Positions 10,022-23,047 of a stretch of DNA of 64,000 nucleotides are shown in pieces. The notes under the pieces were generated by a model. That model was given only the letters and a program-made list of their open reading frames with translations. It searched no databases and was not told where the DNA came from. Source of the DNA: Gigaspora rosea (lineage: Eukaryota > Glomeromycota > Glomeromycetes > Diversisporales > Gigasporaceae); contig QKWP01001927.1 of assembly GCA_003550325.1 (NCBI GenBank), positions 35,422-99,421 of the forward strand, read 5' to 3'. The position numbers were made by a program, and so were the translations under genes. How positions within the stretch are numbered: position 1 is the first letter of the stretch; each line of letters opens with the position of its first letter.

Positions 10022-12865
10022 GTAGAGCTTCGGATTCGTATTCGTTATTCGAATAATATTCGTATTCGGTGAATATTCGAATAAAATTTTTTAAATAATT
10101 ATTCAATGAATAACATGAATATTCGAATAATTGTCTTATTCGAATTATTCGAGTAATATAATTATTCGAATAATTTATTCTTATTCGAATAATTCATTAT
10201 ATTAATAATTCCTATTCGAATAATTTGATATTCGAATAATATTCAATATAGTCATCAAAATGTAATTTTTTTTCTATACTAGTTTGTAATCTGTGCTTTG
10301 CACATGATATTTAATATATATTTTAAGCTAACCAAACCAGAGTTATCCATTAAAACGCTTCACCGACAGTTTCTAATAATATCTTTTACTTTTACTTCAT
10401 GTATAACTACAATTCAATTTACCAAACTTATAACAATGCTAGGCCAACTTTTATGAGTAGGGTAAACTTTACAGTTAAATAGCAATTTAACAAATCGCTT
10501 TTGAATTATTGTAAACTTCTTTTGGATCTGGACCTTGCTCTGCTCTTGCAGCCTCGAAGCCAATCTATTCAACTAGTGTTCTAGGCCTTTCATTGGTCAT
10601 TGTGCTATTCCTAGCCGCTGTTACTATAATAATATTTCTGCACCCCCGATATTACCTCATTTTCTTATTCTACCCCTGCTTTATAATCATCACTTTCCCT
10701 TACATAATAATTAATTGATGATACTTCCGATCGCAATTCTTATTTTGTTTCTCCATACTTACCCTATGTTATTACCATATATAGATCTTTTTTATTACTA
10801 TCTATAGTTGTCCCGATTTCCATATATGTCCTTCTATAGATATGTTTAATTACTATACCCGAACTTCATATTAATTAATTGGAGTTATTATCTATTGTAT
10901 TAAAGCACAAACGTCCGTCAGTCACGCTATAGACCAATCAGAAAAATTAAACTAGTATTTCCGTTTTACCGAAATGTATATAACTTGCCGATAACTCTTT
11001 ATCCGAAAGGTTGTAAACTTTAACAAAATCTAATAACCGGACCCTAATTCAAATAAAAGGATAACGGTTATATCCGGATAAGATACTTATATTATAATGC
11101 ATCAATCAAATAAAGTAATTCTATATTGTTAAAATAAAAAAAGATTTATGCATGAAGTTTGTACTTTATACATTCTATTCTAACTTACGTATTCGACAGG
11201 TGTCATTAATAGTGGCCAGACAAAGAGATCTAGGCGTATTTCGGAAATAAATAAGAGTTTAAAAAAATCTTATTTTGTGTATCAAAATTTTGAAATCGGA
11301 AAATGAATGGGGTGTTTAGAGACTCCCATTTGACGAATAAGTAAAAATTTTTTTATTATGCAGATCAACAAACTATTTAATAATAATAAAACGATATTAG
11401 AAGCAGTATCGATTAACAATAAAATAATTTATGATAGAATTTTAATTAAAAAATAAATAAGATTTGTACTGTACATCTCTTATTTGATAATAAATACGTC
11501 TTCCTAAAATAAGATTTACGAATTTTATTATAATGTTCCACATCATTTCTGAATTTATGTGGATTCTCAATTGGCATGTGTTATATAATGTTCCGCATCA
11601 CTGGATTCTCAATTGGCATGTGTTATTCGTGAATTGTGAAATGTCATTTGTCATTTTAGAACTGCTATCCATTTATCAATTAATAAAAAAAAAAGCGAAA
11701 ATAATAATAATAATAATAAAGTAAAAAAAATTAAAAAAATAAATAAATAAATCAATTAAATCAATAAACGCGAATAAAAATGAATCACTAAATATTAAAT
11801 GCTAACTTTTCATACATTAAAAGAATACATTCGAATATTTATATATTTTAACAATGTAATTAATAATTTTTGCATTCCCGCGTAGAACACATCCGCATTT
11901 GTTTTTCGGCATCAGCAGGAATCTGGTCGGGTGTCTTGTCTAACCCGAATCTAATAAGAATCTAATAAGAAGATAATTACTAAATGTTTTTTTTCTTAAA
12001 AAAAAACAAATTTATCTTTTCCAGGTTTTTTCATGACCGTCATGCTCAGCCTGGTGGTAGCACAGTTTATTTCGTAAAATTTTCGACATAACAAACTTGC
12101 ATCCCAAGTTATTCCTAATGAAGCAATAAAAGAATTATCATAAATATCAATGAAAAGATCATTGCAAATATAAATGCAATCATTAATAAGTAATTACTGT
12201 ATTCTATGCCCTCATGTTCTGTGAAAATCGAGAAAGAACACATTTCAATTCAGAATTGAAGTAAATCAGAAATGACTCAGAACAATAATAGTATAGAATA
12301 ATATTTTTATCAGGCAGCGTTCAACTTGCGCTTTACTTATTGTATTCCGTACTGTGTAAAGTATGTAATAGAAAAATAAAATAAGTGCTTACTGTACAAG
12401 TATGTATTCATATATATAATATAATAATAATTTACAAAAAACTGAAAGCCAGTATAAGTTTAAAGTGTAATTGATTTATATCGACCTATTAAATAAATGT
12501 AATAAACAAACGAAATATTAAAATCATGTAAATACATTAAATTTATGATGTAGACAAGTTTTACACCGGGTAATGCTAGTTATATATATAAATTATAAGA
12601 TATTTAAAATACGTATACTAGACAAAATAAATATATTTACTTGAATAAATATTTATTCGAATAATTATAATTATTCGAATAAATTTATTTATTCGAATAT
12701 TATTATTTATTCGAATAAATATTATTATTCGAATAAATATTAATATTCGAATAATTACAGTTATTCGAATTATTCAATAAATTTAGTCATTCGGCGAATA
12801 TTCGAATAGCTTTATGCCGATCATAATTATTCGAATATTATTCGAATAAAGAATCCGTAAGCTCT
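10022..12865. mobile_element. Large non-autonomous hAT-like element, ATTCGAAT-word family
   Basis: Ends are TAGAGCTTCGGATTC and the inverse of TAGAGCTTACGGATTC. Inside each end is a ~200-bp array of the word ATTCGAAT / TTATTCGAATAA (10022-10260 and 12640-12855). The flanks AGTTCAGG and GGTGCAGG agree at 6 of 8 positions, compatible with an aged 8-bp duplication. The 2.4-kb centre has no recognisable transposase. It holds a short tandem duplication near 11533-11635 (ATGTTCC(A/G)CATCA..TTGGCATGTGTTAT). Confidence 0.6.
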
Positions 12866-12866
12866 A

Positions 12867-13812
12867 GGTGCAGGCGGAACTTGAAGCATTGGGATTTGCC
12901 GTTACGTTGATGAGTTATAACTAGTTATAACTTTTGCTCTAAGTTACGGCGTGCGTAATGTGTGCCGTAATTCAATTTTATATGTCGAAACATGCCGTAA
13001 CACAATGTTATATGTAGAAACTTTCCGTAACCCAATTTTATATGTCGAAACTTTCCGTATCAATATCGTCTTTTTTTAGGCTGATTAAACAGAAAATTTT
13101 CTTCTTCGGATGAGTTATTTTGACAATCAACTTCTTGAGACGTAATAACTTCATTTCGCTCTTGAAATGATTTTGATAATTGTTGGAAGTAGAAGGTTGA
13201 CATGTTAAAAGTTAATGCTATAATTTAATTCAGATAATGGGAAACTAACATTATTTAAAACCGAATTGTCTTTGTTCATATTCATTATAAAAAAAAACTT
13301 TGTTGATTGATATATTACATATATTTCATACGTATATGAGAACTGGTCCAAGAAAATGTCGATCTGGGAATTAAAAGTTTCCAATAATCATTTAAAATGA
13401 TAATAAATACTATTATACAGTAAAATGATAAAAAAATTATATGTCAGAGTGAAACCCGCGCAGCTAGCTAGTAAAACCCGCTTTGATCATAGGATTTGGG
13501 TGAAATCCGCGTTAGCATAGTTTGTTTTTCATGTGATCTGCATAGCGGGTTTTACTAGCTAGCTGCGCGGGTTTCACCCTGTCGTAAAATAATTATTAAT
13601 CGGAGAATTCTCGAATTCCTAGACTGCCATACTGTATTGTTCTCATTATTGATTATAATTTTGATTAATTAAATACAAGTACTGATGGCACTTGGAATTT
13701 ATACGGCAGTTGGGATTCATACATCAATTGGGATTCATACGGTTTTTTGCCGCAACCGTTACCGTAACTTACTGAGTGTCGTTCGGTTCATTAAGAAAGT
13801 TCCGCCTGCACC
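12867..13812. mobile_element. Element with GGTGCAGGCGGAACTT ends
   Basis: The 16-bp end at 12867 is perfectly inverted at 13797-13812. The interior has three ~37-bp tandem units (GCCGTAAC..TATATGTCGAAAC) at about 12955-13060 and a nested perfect hairpin (13448-13580). No coding region. The flanks share TCTA, but the target duplication length is uncertain. Confidence 0.6.
13448..13580. mobile_element. Short MITE-like hairpin
   Basis: The arms, about 36 bp each, are perfect inverses (GTGAAACCCGCGCAGCTAGC onward, pairing with GCTAGCTGCGCGGGTTTCAC). The outermost bases read CAGAGTG and CACCCTG. The GC content is well above the surrounding DNA. CAG-type ends suggest a hAT-like MITE, but no target duplication is visible. 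Confidence 0.55.
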
Positions 13813-13987
13813 TCTAATCCTAACCCAACTCTAAAAAAAAAAAGCTGAAAAAATCAACCAAAAAATTTTTAAATTATCATATCAAAATAGGTCCAAATTT
13901 CAGCACCAGTCGCAACAATATTGTCTCCAGTACAAGGTCTTTTTCTGAATGTCTACTGCAAGCTCATATTTTGGTCTTAATCATAAT

Positions 13988-14474
13988 GGATTGGGTTTAG
14001 GCATTTGTACTAGTTGTAGTACAGTTTATAAAAAATAAATTAAAATTTTTAAAAAATTATATATATAAATATATACAAAAATTTGTTAAATATTCCAAAA
14101 TAGTTTGGTATTATTTATCTTAATATTATTAAGAAAATTTTTTTAAAATAATTTTCTTTAAAACAGTATGTACTAAATTTAGTACATTTTTATTTGTATA
14201 TATTTATTTTATAAAATTATTTTTATAAACTTTATATAACATCAATTGGAAATAGTAATTTTTTTTTTAATTTTCATTAAAAATTGTAAAAAGGTATTAT
14301 TGTTTTTTTTTAAAAAAAATTTAAAAAAATTTTAAACTATAAGCTTTTAAATACAAGTATGCAACTATTTAAAGAACTTATGAAAACTTTTTAAAAATAG
14401 AATTATTATTTAAAATTCGTAGATATCTAGACTTTAAAGTGTACAAAATCTAGTACAAAGTAAATCTTACCCAT
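13988..14474. mobile_element. TIR element with GTAC words
   Basis: The left end (GGGTTTAGGCATTTGTACTA) pairs imperfectly with the right end (TAGTACAAAGTAAATCTTACCC read in inverse). The word GTACTA / TAGTAC recurs inside, including the palindrome GTACTAAATTTAGTAC near 14170. Non-coding. Confidence 0.45.
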
Positions 14475-14479
14475 TAAAA

Positions 14480-15700
14480 TTAGGTTCGAAATTAATTTTT
14501 AGATGTGTTCAAAAGTCAAATGTTTAAAAATTCTGCTTGACGGATTCTAAATTTAGTGAAATTTTTTTCAAAGTATTTTATCATTATATATACTTTAAAT
14601 GCTTCCATCGAATCACGTAATGTGAAACTATCAAATGCATAAGAACGTGACTACTGTTTCTTTTAACATTACTCATTTACCAAGACAGCCAAAGTTGTTA
14701 TTCATTGAGGAAAAGTCAATTAATCCATATCCACCGATTTGGTTTGACCCCAAAATTAGCCAATCATGATCGAGAATTATTTGCTGTTAAAATTTATTAC
14801 AAAGGAGTTTTTACAACGACGGTCTTTTAAACTTACTTTTAATCCATAATTAAGCGTATAGAATATTTTAATATCTACATGTTTAATTATTAGCTGAAAG
14901 TAAGTTAAAAAGGTAGTTTTCCTGAAAATTACATTCGAATTCACCCTTACCCATTATACAACCAAATCGTTCAATGACAAACCAATCCTTCACTACCCGA
15001 AAATACCCGAACGCTTTAACAACTAGTGATAATGCTTCCTTTTACAGCTTGGCGTAGCTGTTTTTTTTTTTTTAATATTTATTGCTTATTTATCTCATAT
15101 AGAGGCCAAAAAACTAATGTTTCGTTTGTTATTCTTCACGTCACTTAATAGCAGAAGGTTGTGTAACCATTTATAGAAAAAAGACCCCTAAAAATCAAAT
15201 CTGGTGGATATACTTATCCATTGAGGTCCATTCAGACTTCATTGAGATTTATTTGAGCAACAGACGATACGGTAATATCTTATTAATATCTTTAAATTTA
15301 AATCAACTTTAATTCGCGTAAATTCAACGTGACAGTTCAAAGACTTTTTTAACGTGCCTTTAGATCGCAAATACAGAGATCATCTATTTTACTCATAATA
15401 CAATACTTTAGTGAGTATTTAACTTGACAATTAAATCATAATGCAATATGTACTTAATATATGATAATTAATAATATAGCTTTTTTTTTTTGGTTTGTTT
15501 TCTAAGATCATGTCTAATTATTTTCTAAATTTATTTAATGCATCGATGTAATGACTTATCCAAATGCTATTGTAGTTTTGAACACAAAATATTGTACTAA
15601 AATATTATAAATATTATAAACCCTCAGATTCGTCTCTTAAAATAAATTTATGCTGAGTTCAAGTAATTATAGAAATTAGATGGCAATTAAAGTATGAACC
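14480..15700. other. Intergenic, nothing recognised
   Basis: No coding exon, repeat or RNA gene that I can support. Confidence 0.5.
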
Positions 15701-15708
15701 AGGCTATA

Positions 15709-15949
15709 CTGTAAATTCTCAAAATAGCGGGCATTTGTGTGCTATTTCGAGTACGTCCATGGGCGTTTTTACTTTGAATATAGGATAATTTTTTGAAATT
15801 CTGCATAGTATAATATTATAAGGTCAATTGGCTTTAATAAATTAAATTATACACGTAATGTGATATTAATGTATAGAAGGTGCGTGTTATTTTTGAACAC
15901 ATATGGGCGTTATTTCGAAATCGCATTTGCTATTTCGAGAATTTTACGA
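15709..15949. mobile_element. Mariner-type MITE
   Basis: A 241-bp inverted-repeat element with TA at both borders. Ends are CTGTAAATTCTCAAAATAGC on the left and the inverse of TCGTAAAATTCTCGAAATAG on the right. TA duplication with a short non-coding body fits a Tc1/mariner-derived MITE. Confidence 0.65.
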
Positions 15950-16180
15950 TATTAAAGTTTGTCAAGGTAATGATTGTAATCATAAGAAAGGTGGAACGTT
16001 TATGAATTCTGAACAATATATTTTAACATACTAAGCTTATATTTAATTTATTATTTTTTCTAAAATAAATTATGTTTCATTTTTGATTATTAATATTATA
16101 TAAATTGCTGCAATTTTTACATTTCTAATAATACATGTTAATCTTTATCTACAGCATTAATCAAATTACGACATTATAAA

Positions 16181-17321
16181 TTATTTTGTACCAGGGTGGA
16201 AGTATAAGACAGTTGCTGTGATGTCTGTAGAATAGATATAACCATCGGGATATTTGGTACCACCTAATAATTACAATATATAATAAAATACTCTAAATAA
16301 AAGAACGATTATTCTTAATATGATTCTTAGATATTCATTATTTTAACTTACATTCTTTATCTGGTGGTGCTACTCCACCCTCAGCTTCTGAAAGAATTAG
16401 ATATGAAACATCTTCAAATGCTCCTTTTCCTGTGCTATCCTGTTGATTTTTTATGATATAAAGTTTAATAATGAACAATTGAAACATTTATATAATAGAA
16501 TTACGATAATTACTGTAACGGAAATCAATTCATAAGAATAATCTTTCTTTGGATTAGCTGATGGTGCGGTACCAATAACAGCTACGGTCATTGTTGAAGT
16601 GTCATGTTTTGGAATAGCTGATCTAATAATAACTTTACCACCTAAATTGTTATGAAAATGAAAGAATTATTATTAAAATTTTATCGAGTTTAAAAATAAT
16701 TAGGAATAACGCAAGAAGAATTTAATTCTGTCCAAAATTATATTATAATTTCGACTAGAATTTGACCATTAACTGATTCAAAGTATTAAAAAACATTATT
16801 TGATTTAATTATTACATGCCTCTGAAATCCAATACAGCTACAGCTGAAGAAGGGTAGAGGAGAGTGTCTTCTTTGTTGTTAAAATATACTGTGCGAAATT
16901 GATCTAATAATTACATAACATGACTTAACATGATAAGCACTACAAAAATAGTAATGTATCAAAAATAAGTACATTATCAGATATATATACTTACCAATAT
17001 TCCATTTACCACTAGTAATATTACATTTATACCAGACATATCCACCAGAATATAACTTAAATTTGTAAACATTCCCAGACGGAATAGTGAAATTACTTGG
17101 AATATAGGCATCATTCGGCGGTTCTTAATTTACAATACAAAAAAGAATTTATAGCTATTTGTATGATAACGATGATGGACGTCAATTATTAAAGATCATC
17201 AATATGATTTACCATAATTTCCGATTGATGTGGGAGCATCAGACGACATAACACCGGTAAATGAACAGCCTATGCTGAGTAAAAGAGCAATTAACACCGA
17301 GAATAATTCTAGTTTAACCAT
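16181..17321 (-). CDS. Secreted DUF3455-like protein (206 aa, six exons)
   Basis: Exons on the minus strand: 17321-17213, 17123-16995, 16903-16820, 16641-16514, 16439-16352, 16263-16181. They sum to 621 bases, 207 codons with the TAA stop, and every junction keeps frame. The product opens with MVKLELFSVLIALLLSIGCS, a hydrophobic signal peptide. The mature part has an N-terminal block with FKLYSGGYVWYKCN, a middle VVIRS/VAVIGTAPSANPKKDY-like stretch, and a C-terminal EGGVAPPDKECG followed by VLYFHPGTK. The late GGVAP..C motif, signal peptide and length fit the fungal DUF3455 family, whose function is not established. The intron after exon 3 appears to use a GC donor (AGAG|GCATGT): a GT three bases further would create a stop. 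Promoter not identified. The family call is from memory of motifs. Confidence 0.75.
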
Positions 17322-19240
17322 CTTGATAAGTTCGTATATATATCTATGTGAATTGATAAAAAAAAATAAAATAAAATTATGAAAATATTAATAGAAAAGT
17401 TACAGAAAATTAGGGTTAATGGAAGTTAATACATAGCATTCGAATACTCTACCTATCAATGCGAGAACAAATTTTTGATGAGTAATTCTAACAACTTCAA
17501 GAATCTATTGTTTATATAGACGATAGACGTGCTAATAAATTGAAACTTTATGCATCTGCCACGAAAATTACTCCTTAATTCAATTTAATTCAATGCAAGT
17601 TCTAATTTTGGGAATTTAATTTCAGGATTTTAATTTCAGACATTGCAGATATTATCTTTTGTGCCACTCATTTATTTAAATTTAAGAGAGATATATATAT
17701 ATCGATATATCATATATATTTTTGAATGGATTCTAAATTCGTACTATATGAAATACACATATATTGATATATTCCATGAACTTACATGATAAAAATAATA
17801 TCGATCTTAATATAATAGTAGCGATCGATAATAATAATACTTTTTATATATTGTGGTAATTTTTGGTAATTTTTAATAATTTAAAAAAGTAATGAATTTT
17901 AACATATAGAAACAAGCTTTGCTAAAACTCAATCAACAAATCTAATCTATTATCGTACTGCAATGTTTATTAGAGTCAGAGCACAGGGGTTATGGGCATG
18001 CCTAATGTATGACCAGAGTATGCCTTAAATATATGCATGCTCATAAATTTTACCGCAATATCATATTTTTTGTGTCTAAAATTAATAACAATAATTACCA
18101 CTAAAAAAATTTTAAAATATTTATTAACTTTTGCCAGACGATAACTTTATGAAAGTATATGTATAAATATATTTATTTATATTTTTTCTTATCTAATATA
18201 CGACAACTTATAATTATGCTCATTGTAACAATCAAATCTCCGGTCATGTAAGATACAATAAACTTTATCAAAAAAAGATAAAAATAATAAAATTTATGCA
18301 GAGAAGTTATATTTTATTATAGAACACAGCATACCCCATAATTGTACCCTCCTCCGTTCTTGATTATTTATATTGTCTGAGCCGTATGTGTACGTAAATT
18401 TGACTACACACTCTTAAAATCCCCGAAAGTGGCTGACGTATGGGCCTTAGAGTTTGGAACCGGTTTTATTTAATAGGGTTAACATATGAAAAAATAAATC
18501 CGGTTCTAAACTCGAACTTCTGGCTCGGGATTGGCACAAATTATCATTATATTTTTATTGTGCATCTCATCTGGTAATAGTTATTTCTAATAAAGCAGTC
18601 ATTTTCAACACATAAATAGACATTTTTTAGCCAATGAGGATACGGAAAAATATTATATTGAATTATTTAGGCAAAGTTACGATATTTTTGCAATATTCAA
18701 TGCAGTGTAACATTATGAACTTTAGGCAAAATTAGTAGTAATATAAAATATATAATTTAGGCCGGGCCATATAAACTTGCCCACCTGAGTTGTAGGTACT
18801 GTACATACAACGCTACTTAATTGAAGCTCGTATCAGTACGATTAGTTTCTAATCAATCCGAATGGCGCGAGTAGTTACTAAAACAGCACTCCTATGAATG
18901 TGTGTTTTTTTGTATTCCAAAAACGACCAGAGCATTCCAGAATTAGGGTAGATACTAGGAAAACAAATTACTTATAGATAATAACTCGCGAACGATAATA
19001 ACCTTTATAATAAACTATTATGTGTTGAAAGATTCTATTTCGATGCAAAAAAGTTTCCCTTTTTAGTACTTAAAAAAGCTTTTTTATTTTATCGATTGAA
19101 GAGTGAACAAACTTCTTTGGATTATATAACCAAAATTAGAATTTTAAGGATGCTTTCTATACTTTTAAACCAATTTCATATACCCAAGGTAGTTTTGGTT
19201 TTACATATCTATAAAACTCGGAAATGAACTTGATTGCCAG
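17322..19240. other. Intergenic, nothing firm
   Basis: A short inverted pair at about 18451-18512 (GAGTTTGGAACCGG and CCGGTTCTAAACTC) is the only structure seen. No coding exon supported. Confidence 0.5.
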
Positions 19241-19245
19241 ACCAT

Positions 19246-19840
19246 CATCGATCAAAAGTTTAAAAATATGTAGGTGTTTTAGGTTTAAAGAATCTGTACA
19301 TTTTTTCAAAAGATATTTCAACATATCAATTTTATGAAATATTCTAAAATGTATTGAACGTTGAAATTGACCAGGCTGTTATCAAGTTTGGATACGTTAT
19401 TTTTGGAGATTTATCTTGCACGGAATAAACATATCTACTAGCATACACTTTACATGCAGTCAGACCTCCCTAAATGCAACTCGTTGAGACCGAACTTTTG
19501 ATACCGTGAATTTAAAAATAATAATTGTATTTATGGGGTCAGAAATATATTTGGGGCAGTGTTTGATTGCATTTAGAAAAGTATTGCATTTAGGAGGGTT
19601 GCATTTAGAGTTGTATTACATTTAAGGGGTTGTGCTTAGGGAGGTCTGACTGTACTGTATCTGTATCCTGCCACACGATTTCGCGCGAATCATGCAATAA
19701 GAATTCATATTTCTTGATCGAATAATTTAAAATATGATGCATCTCACACAAGTCGCGCGAAATCGCGATTATATTATCTCATGCGAGATATACTCTAGTT
19801 GTTTCAGTAATACAACCAAAAAAAAAATAAAATTGAATAA
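19246..19840 (+). repeat. Dispersed repeat, copy 2, interrupted
   Basis: Diverged copy of 9121-9449. It is split by a mariner-type MITE (19457-19652), and its right part is followed by a small hAT (19853-20083). The comparison with copy 1 shows the MITE is an insertion rather than part of the repeat. Confidence 0.6.
19457..19652. mobile_element. Mariner-type MITE, CAGTCAGACCTCC ends
   Basis: Ends CAGTCAGACCTCCCTAAATG and its near-inverse (TTAGGGAGGTCTGACTG), 196 bp, with TA on the right border and TG on the left. The interior repeats GCATTTAG. A relative lies at 54125-54427. Such CAGTCAGACCTC ends are typical of Tc1/mariner MITEs. Confidence 0.75.
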
Positions 19841-19852
19841 TAATCAGGTTTG

Positions 19853-20083
19853 GTCAAATCACTGGTCAACCAAAGATCCGCTGGTCAAATTGGTCAAGCA
19901 GTCTAGTCTATTAAATAAATATTTACAAAATACAGTAAATATATACTTTAACTAATATATATAAATATTATATATTTAAATATCATTTGATTAATTTGAC
20001 AATACTAAACATTTTGACCAACTGATCAAATTGGTCAGGTCAAGTTTGACCATTGACCGGTTCTTGAAATCCCTGAATAATAA
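19853..20083. mobile_element. Small hAT element, TTGGTCAA-word family
   Basis: Ends CAGGTTTGG on the left and the inverse of CAGGGATTTC on the right, bordered by AATAATAA on both sides (an 8-bp duplication, give or take one base of slippage). The word TTGGTCAA / TTGACCAA is repeated near both ends. 231 bp, non-coding. Confidence 0.7.
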
Positions 20084-20556
20084 AGTAATATTATAATATA
20101 CTAAGATTAATCAAAGAATATATATTACATTAATTAAAAAAAATATTTTGATGAAATGATCATTCTGTATATTAATAATAGAGTTGGTAGATGTGGTTTT
20201 CATCTATTCATAGTTAAAATTTCAGCTCAAGTGGATGAATATTGGAGATATTTAGATTTTTCTTCTGTATATTGATAAATATATATTTTTTTTTGTAAAA
20301 TTCTTATTATTATATATGCTCTACTAGAATTAAAAATTTTGGCCAGCACTAAAAATTTTGAAAAATGTTTACCATTGTTAATTATAAAATTTAGTGTTTC
20401 GATCCTATTCTTTAAGGGCAATCCGAATTAAATTCGGATCCTACTTTGTGTATCCGGATGATAATCCGAATTTGGATAAAATCCGAATTCAATTATTGAA
20501 TCCGGATTCTATATGAACACAAAGTGCCATCACTTTACTCATTACATTTATTTAAA

Positions 20557-20857
20557 TGGGATCTTTGCTAGAAAAACCACAGTTAGAGACTATTTAGATT
20601 TTGACAATAAAATTTGAAATTGCTAGCTATCTATTAATCCAATTTAAATAATCTTTTTTTTTTACTTTATAAAGCTATTTAAGCTTTATAAAATAAAAAA
20701 ATTACAAAAATTGGTCTAATAAATTTGGTATAGATTATATGAGTATATCTATTGTAAAAAGTTTATTCAAATTGGATTAATAGATAGCTAGCAATTTCAA
20801 ATTTTATTTTCAAAATCTAAATAGTCTCTAACTGTGGTTTTTCTAACAAAGGCTCCA
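20557..20857. mobile_element. Foldback MITE, TGGGATCTTTGCTAG ends
   Basis: Long inverted arms (~100 bp) share AACCACAGTTAGAGACTA and the phrase GCTAGCTATCTATTAATCCA with their inverse. The ends resemble the MITE interrupted by the 6.7-kb transposon (34402-41344). Non-coding, 301 bp. Confidence 0.7.
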
Positions 20858-21070
20858 AATGCTAATATGAAGCTGTTATATTTGGAATATACAAATTTAA
20901 ATAGTTTATTTCAAAGATCTAACAAAATGAAATACCAATTTCGAATTTAATAAATTAACAAGAAACGTGCCAGACAAATGCAGTGAGATATGGAAATATA
21001 ATTAATTTTGCGTATCAAAATATTAAGATAGAATTTGGTGTAGGAAGTTCTATAGCAAATTAATTTAATT

Positions 21071-21417
21071 GCTGATTCACATAAGAAGGATAGTATTTCA
21101 TAGGCGCAAATTACTATTAAATTTATTATAATTATGAAATCTTTTTTCCTCCATAGCTAACTTTTTTTTTTATTATGTTAATATAATACATCTTCTAATT
21201 GAAAAATGTAGAGAATACTTTTTTATATATAATATAAAAAAAATTTGAAATTGGTTTAGTAGATAAAAAGATATTGATATTTTATTTTTTGTAACTATAT
21301 AGAATTTTTATAAGTGTAGAGGAAAAAAAGATTTCATTCATATATAAAAAACATAGTAAATTATACTTTCGCAATTTATAAAATCCTATCATTCATATGT
21401 GGATTGTGAATTAAGTT
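21071..21417. repeat. Foldback repeat
   Basis: Arms pair GATTCACATAAGAAGGATAG with the inverse of CTATCATTCATATGTGGATT, and ATGAAATCTTTTTTCCTC with GAGGAAAAAAAGATTTCAT. Non-coding, no clear target duplication. Confidence 0.55.
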
Positions 21418-21487
21418 TTTTGTTTTAGTTGTTACTAGTGATTTGACCCGGGTAGGATATCCGATAATTATCTGGATAAATGCTATC

Positions 21488-21886
21488 TGGATCTAGGATG
21501 GCATGTCTCTATGGAAATTGACAGGGCCTAGAATCGATTTTCCGAACACGTGATCTTCCGGTATCAATTGTCTTTGAGAAAAAAATTGATTTATGTTAGG
21601 GTTTGGGTTCATGTTGGTGGTTAGAAGGAGCATTATATAGCAAAATTGTGCGAGGAAACTTTTTTGTTAGGCCAAAAAGACGATTTGCTAGTATAAATTT
21701 TGCGATAAATACGATTTTTGCAAAACAGATGAATTTCTTTACATTACACCTGATCCTGATTTTTAATTGGCTAATTGACGTCAGAAGATCACGTGTTCGG
21801 AAAATCGATCCTACGCCCTGGTGTTGTTTGTCACTATGTCCAATTGGTTCAATTTTTTTTTGGACATATGTATGTCCAATAAAAAT
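21488..21886. mobile_element. MITE of the TTACACCTGATC family
   Basis: Carries the same inner order as the copies at 57613 and 58655 (GGTTAGGGTTTGGG, AGCAAAATTGTG, TTTTTTGTTAGGCC, TTACACCTGATCCTGATTTT), with different outer arms (GATTTTCCGAACACGTGATC and its inverse). Non-coding; the 101-codon open frame across it is incidental. Confidence 0.6.
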
Positions 21887-22197
21887 TGAACCCGGATTGG
21901 AATTCTAGATTGGTTAATCAGGAAAGATCATTTAAAAGATCTGTATTATTAGAATTTATATGATATACCCACACATAGATTTGATTTTCATAGTGTATCG
22001 AATTGAGAATTAACAGGTGTGATTTACAAAACTTACCGATTATTGTGGTGATTTATGGATGACAAGAATACTGGGTATGGTGTTTCACAAATCTATAAGG
22101 TTGATTCATAGACCATGCGATGTTTTTTCCTGTGATATTTTTGCATAAACGATTACGCAAAAAATATCAAGGCAAAAAAAATTCACATGATCATATA

Positions 22198-22370
22198 CAA
22201 GTCACTCTCGTTATAGTGAAATCCTCGGACTGTAAAATTTCTTCACTATATTGAGAGATTCACTATATCGAGAGCCTTTTATTATAGTAATAATAATTCT
22301 GTTCTAAAAAAATTCTTCACTATAGCCAATCTTCACTATATCGAGAGTTCACTATAATGAGAGTGACTTG
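22198..22370. mobile_element. Mariner-type MITE, CAAGTCACTCTC ends
   Basis: Inverted ends CAAGTCACTCTC(G/A)TTATAGTGAA with TA immediately outside on both sides (22196-22197 and 22371-22372). 173 bp. Inner words TTCACTATATCGAGAG repeat in both orientations. Confidence 0.8.
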
Positions 22371-23047
22371 TAAATGCCGGATAACCAATCAAAAAGCGTT
22401 AAAGCGTAATTTTTCTTAATATTCGCTAATATATTCACTATTTTTTATTGATCTCATGTTTTCTTTTTATCTATTGTGGAACAATTGTTCTTGTTCTTCT
22501 TGCGCTTGCACTTGCACTTATTCTTGCACTTGTTCTTGAACTTGAGACCATTATATAAAACGCTTTCAAATTCGTGAAACTTTGATTGACTTTTTGCTAT
22601 TTTTCGCCAAAAATAGTTTGTAAATATTAGGTAATCGAACAACAAAAGCAAATTTGGCAAATTCACGATTTTAAGAGAGTTGTTTAAGTTAACAGCTGAT
22701 TTAAAAATTAGTGGGACACGTGATGAATATTATCTGCAAATTTCAATAGGTAATAACTATGATTTTATATTATCGAAAAACTATGCTGCTATAATCGAAA
22801 AATAATTATCGAAATTCATAATGTGCTGTGCCCCACTAATTTTCACATTTACCAAAGCAAGTGTAATACAGTAATATATTTATCGTCGGTTGCTGACAAT
22901 CGCATGAAAGATATTTAGGATTATGATCCGAATAATCCTTATCCTTAATCCGTAAATATTACGGATATATCCGGTTAAAATTAACGAATACGGATATCCT
23001 TATTCAATCTGAATCATCGGATTAGCGGATTATGGATCGAAACACTA

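Larger units (their letters stand above)
20392..23047. mobile_element. Candidate hAT-like element, GGATAATCCG-word family, heavily nested
   Basis: A perfect 14-bp inverted end, TAGTGTTTCGATCC, occurs at 20392 and inverted at 23034-23047. Adjacent to both are clusters of GGAT..ATCCG words (20425-20510 and 22915-23040). Between them lie at least four MITE or foldback units. The 8 bases outside the ends do not match, so this may be one aged element or two fragments. Confidence 0.45.
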
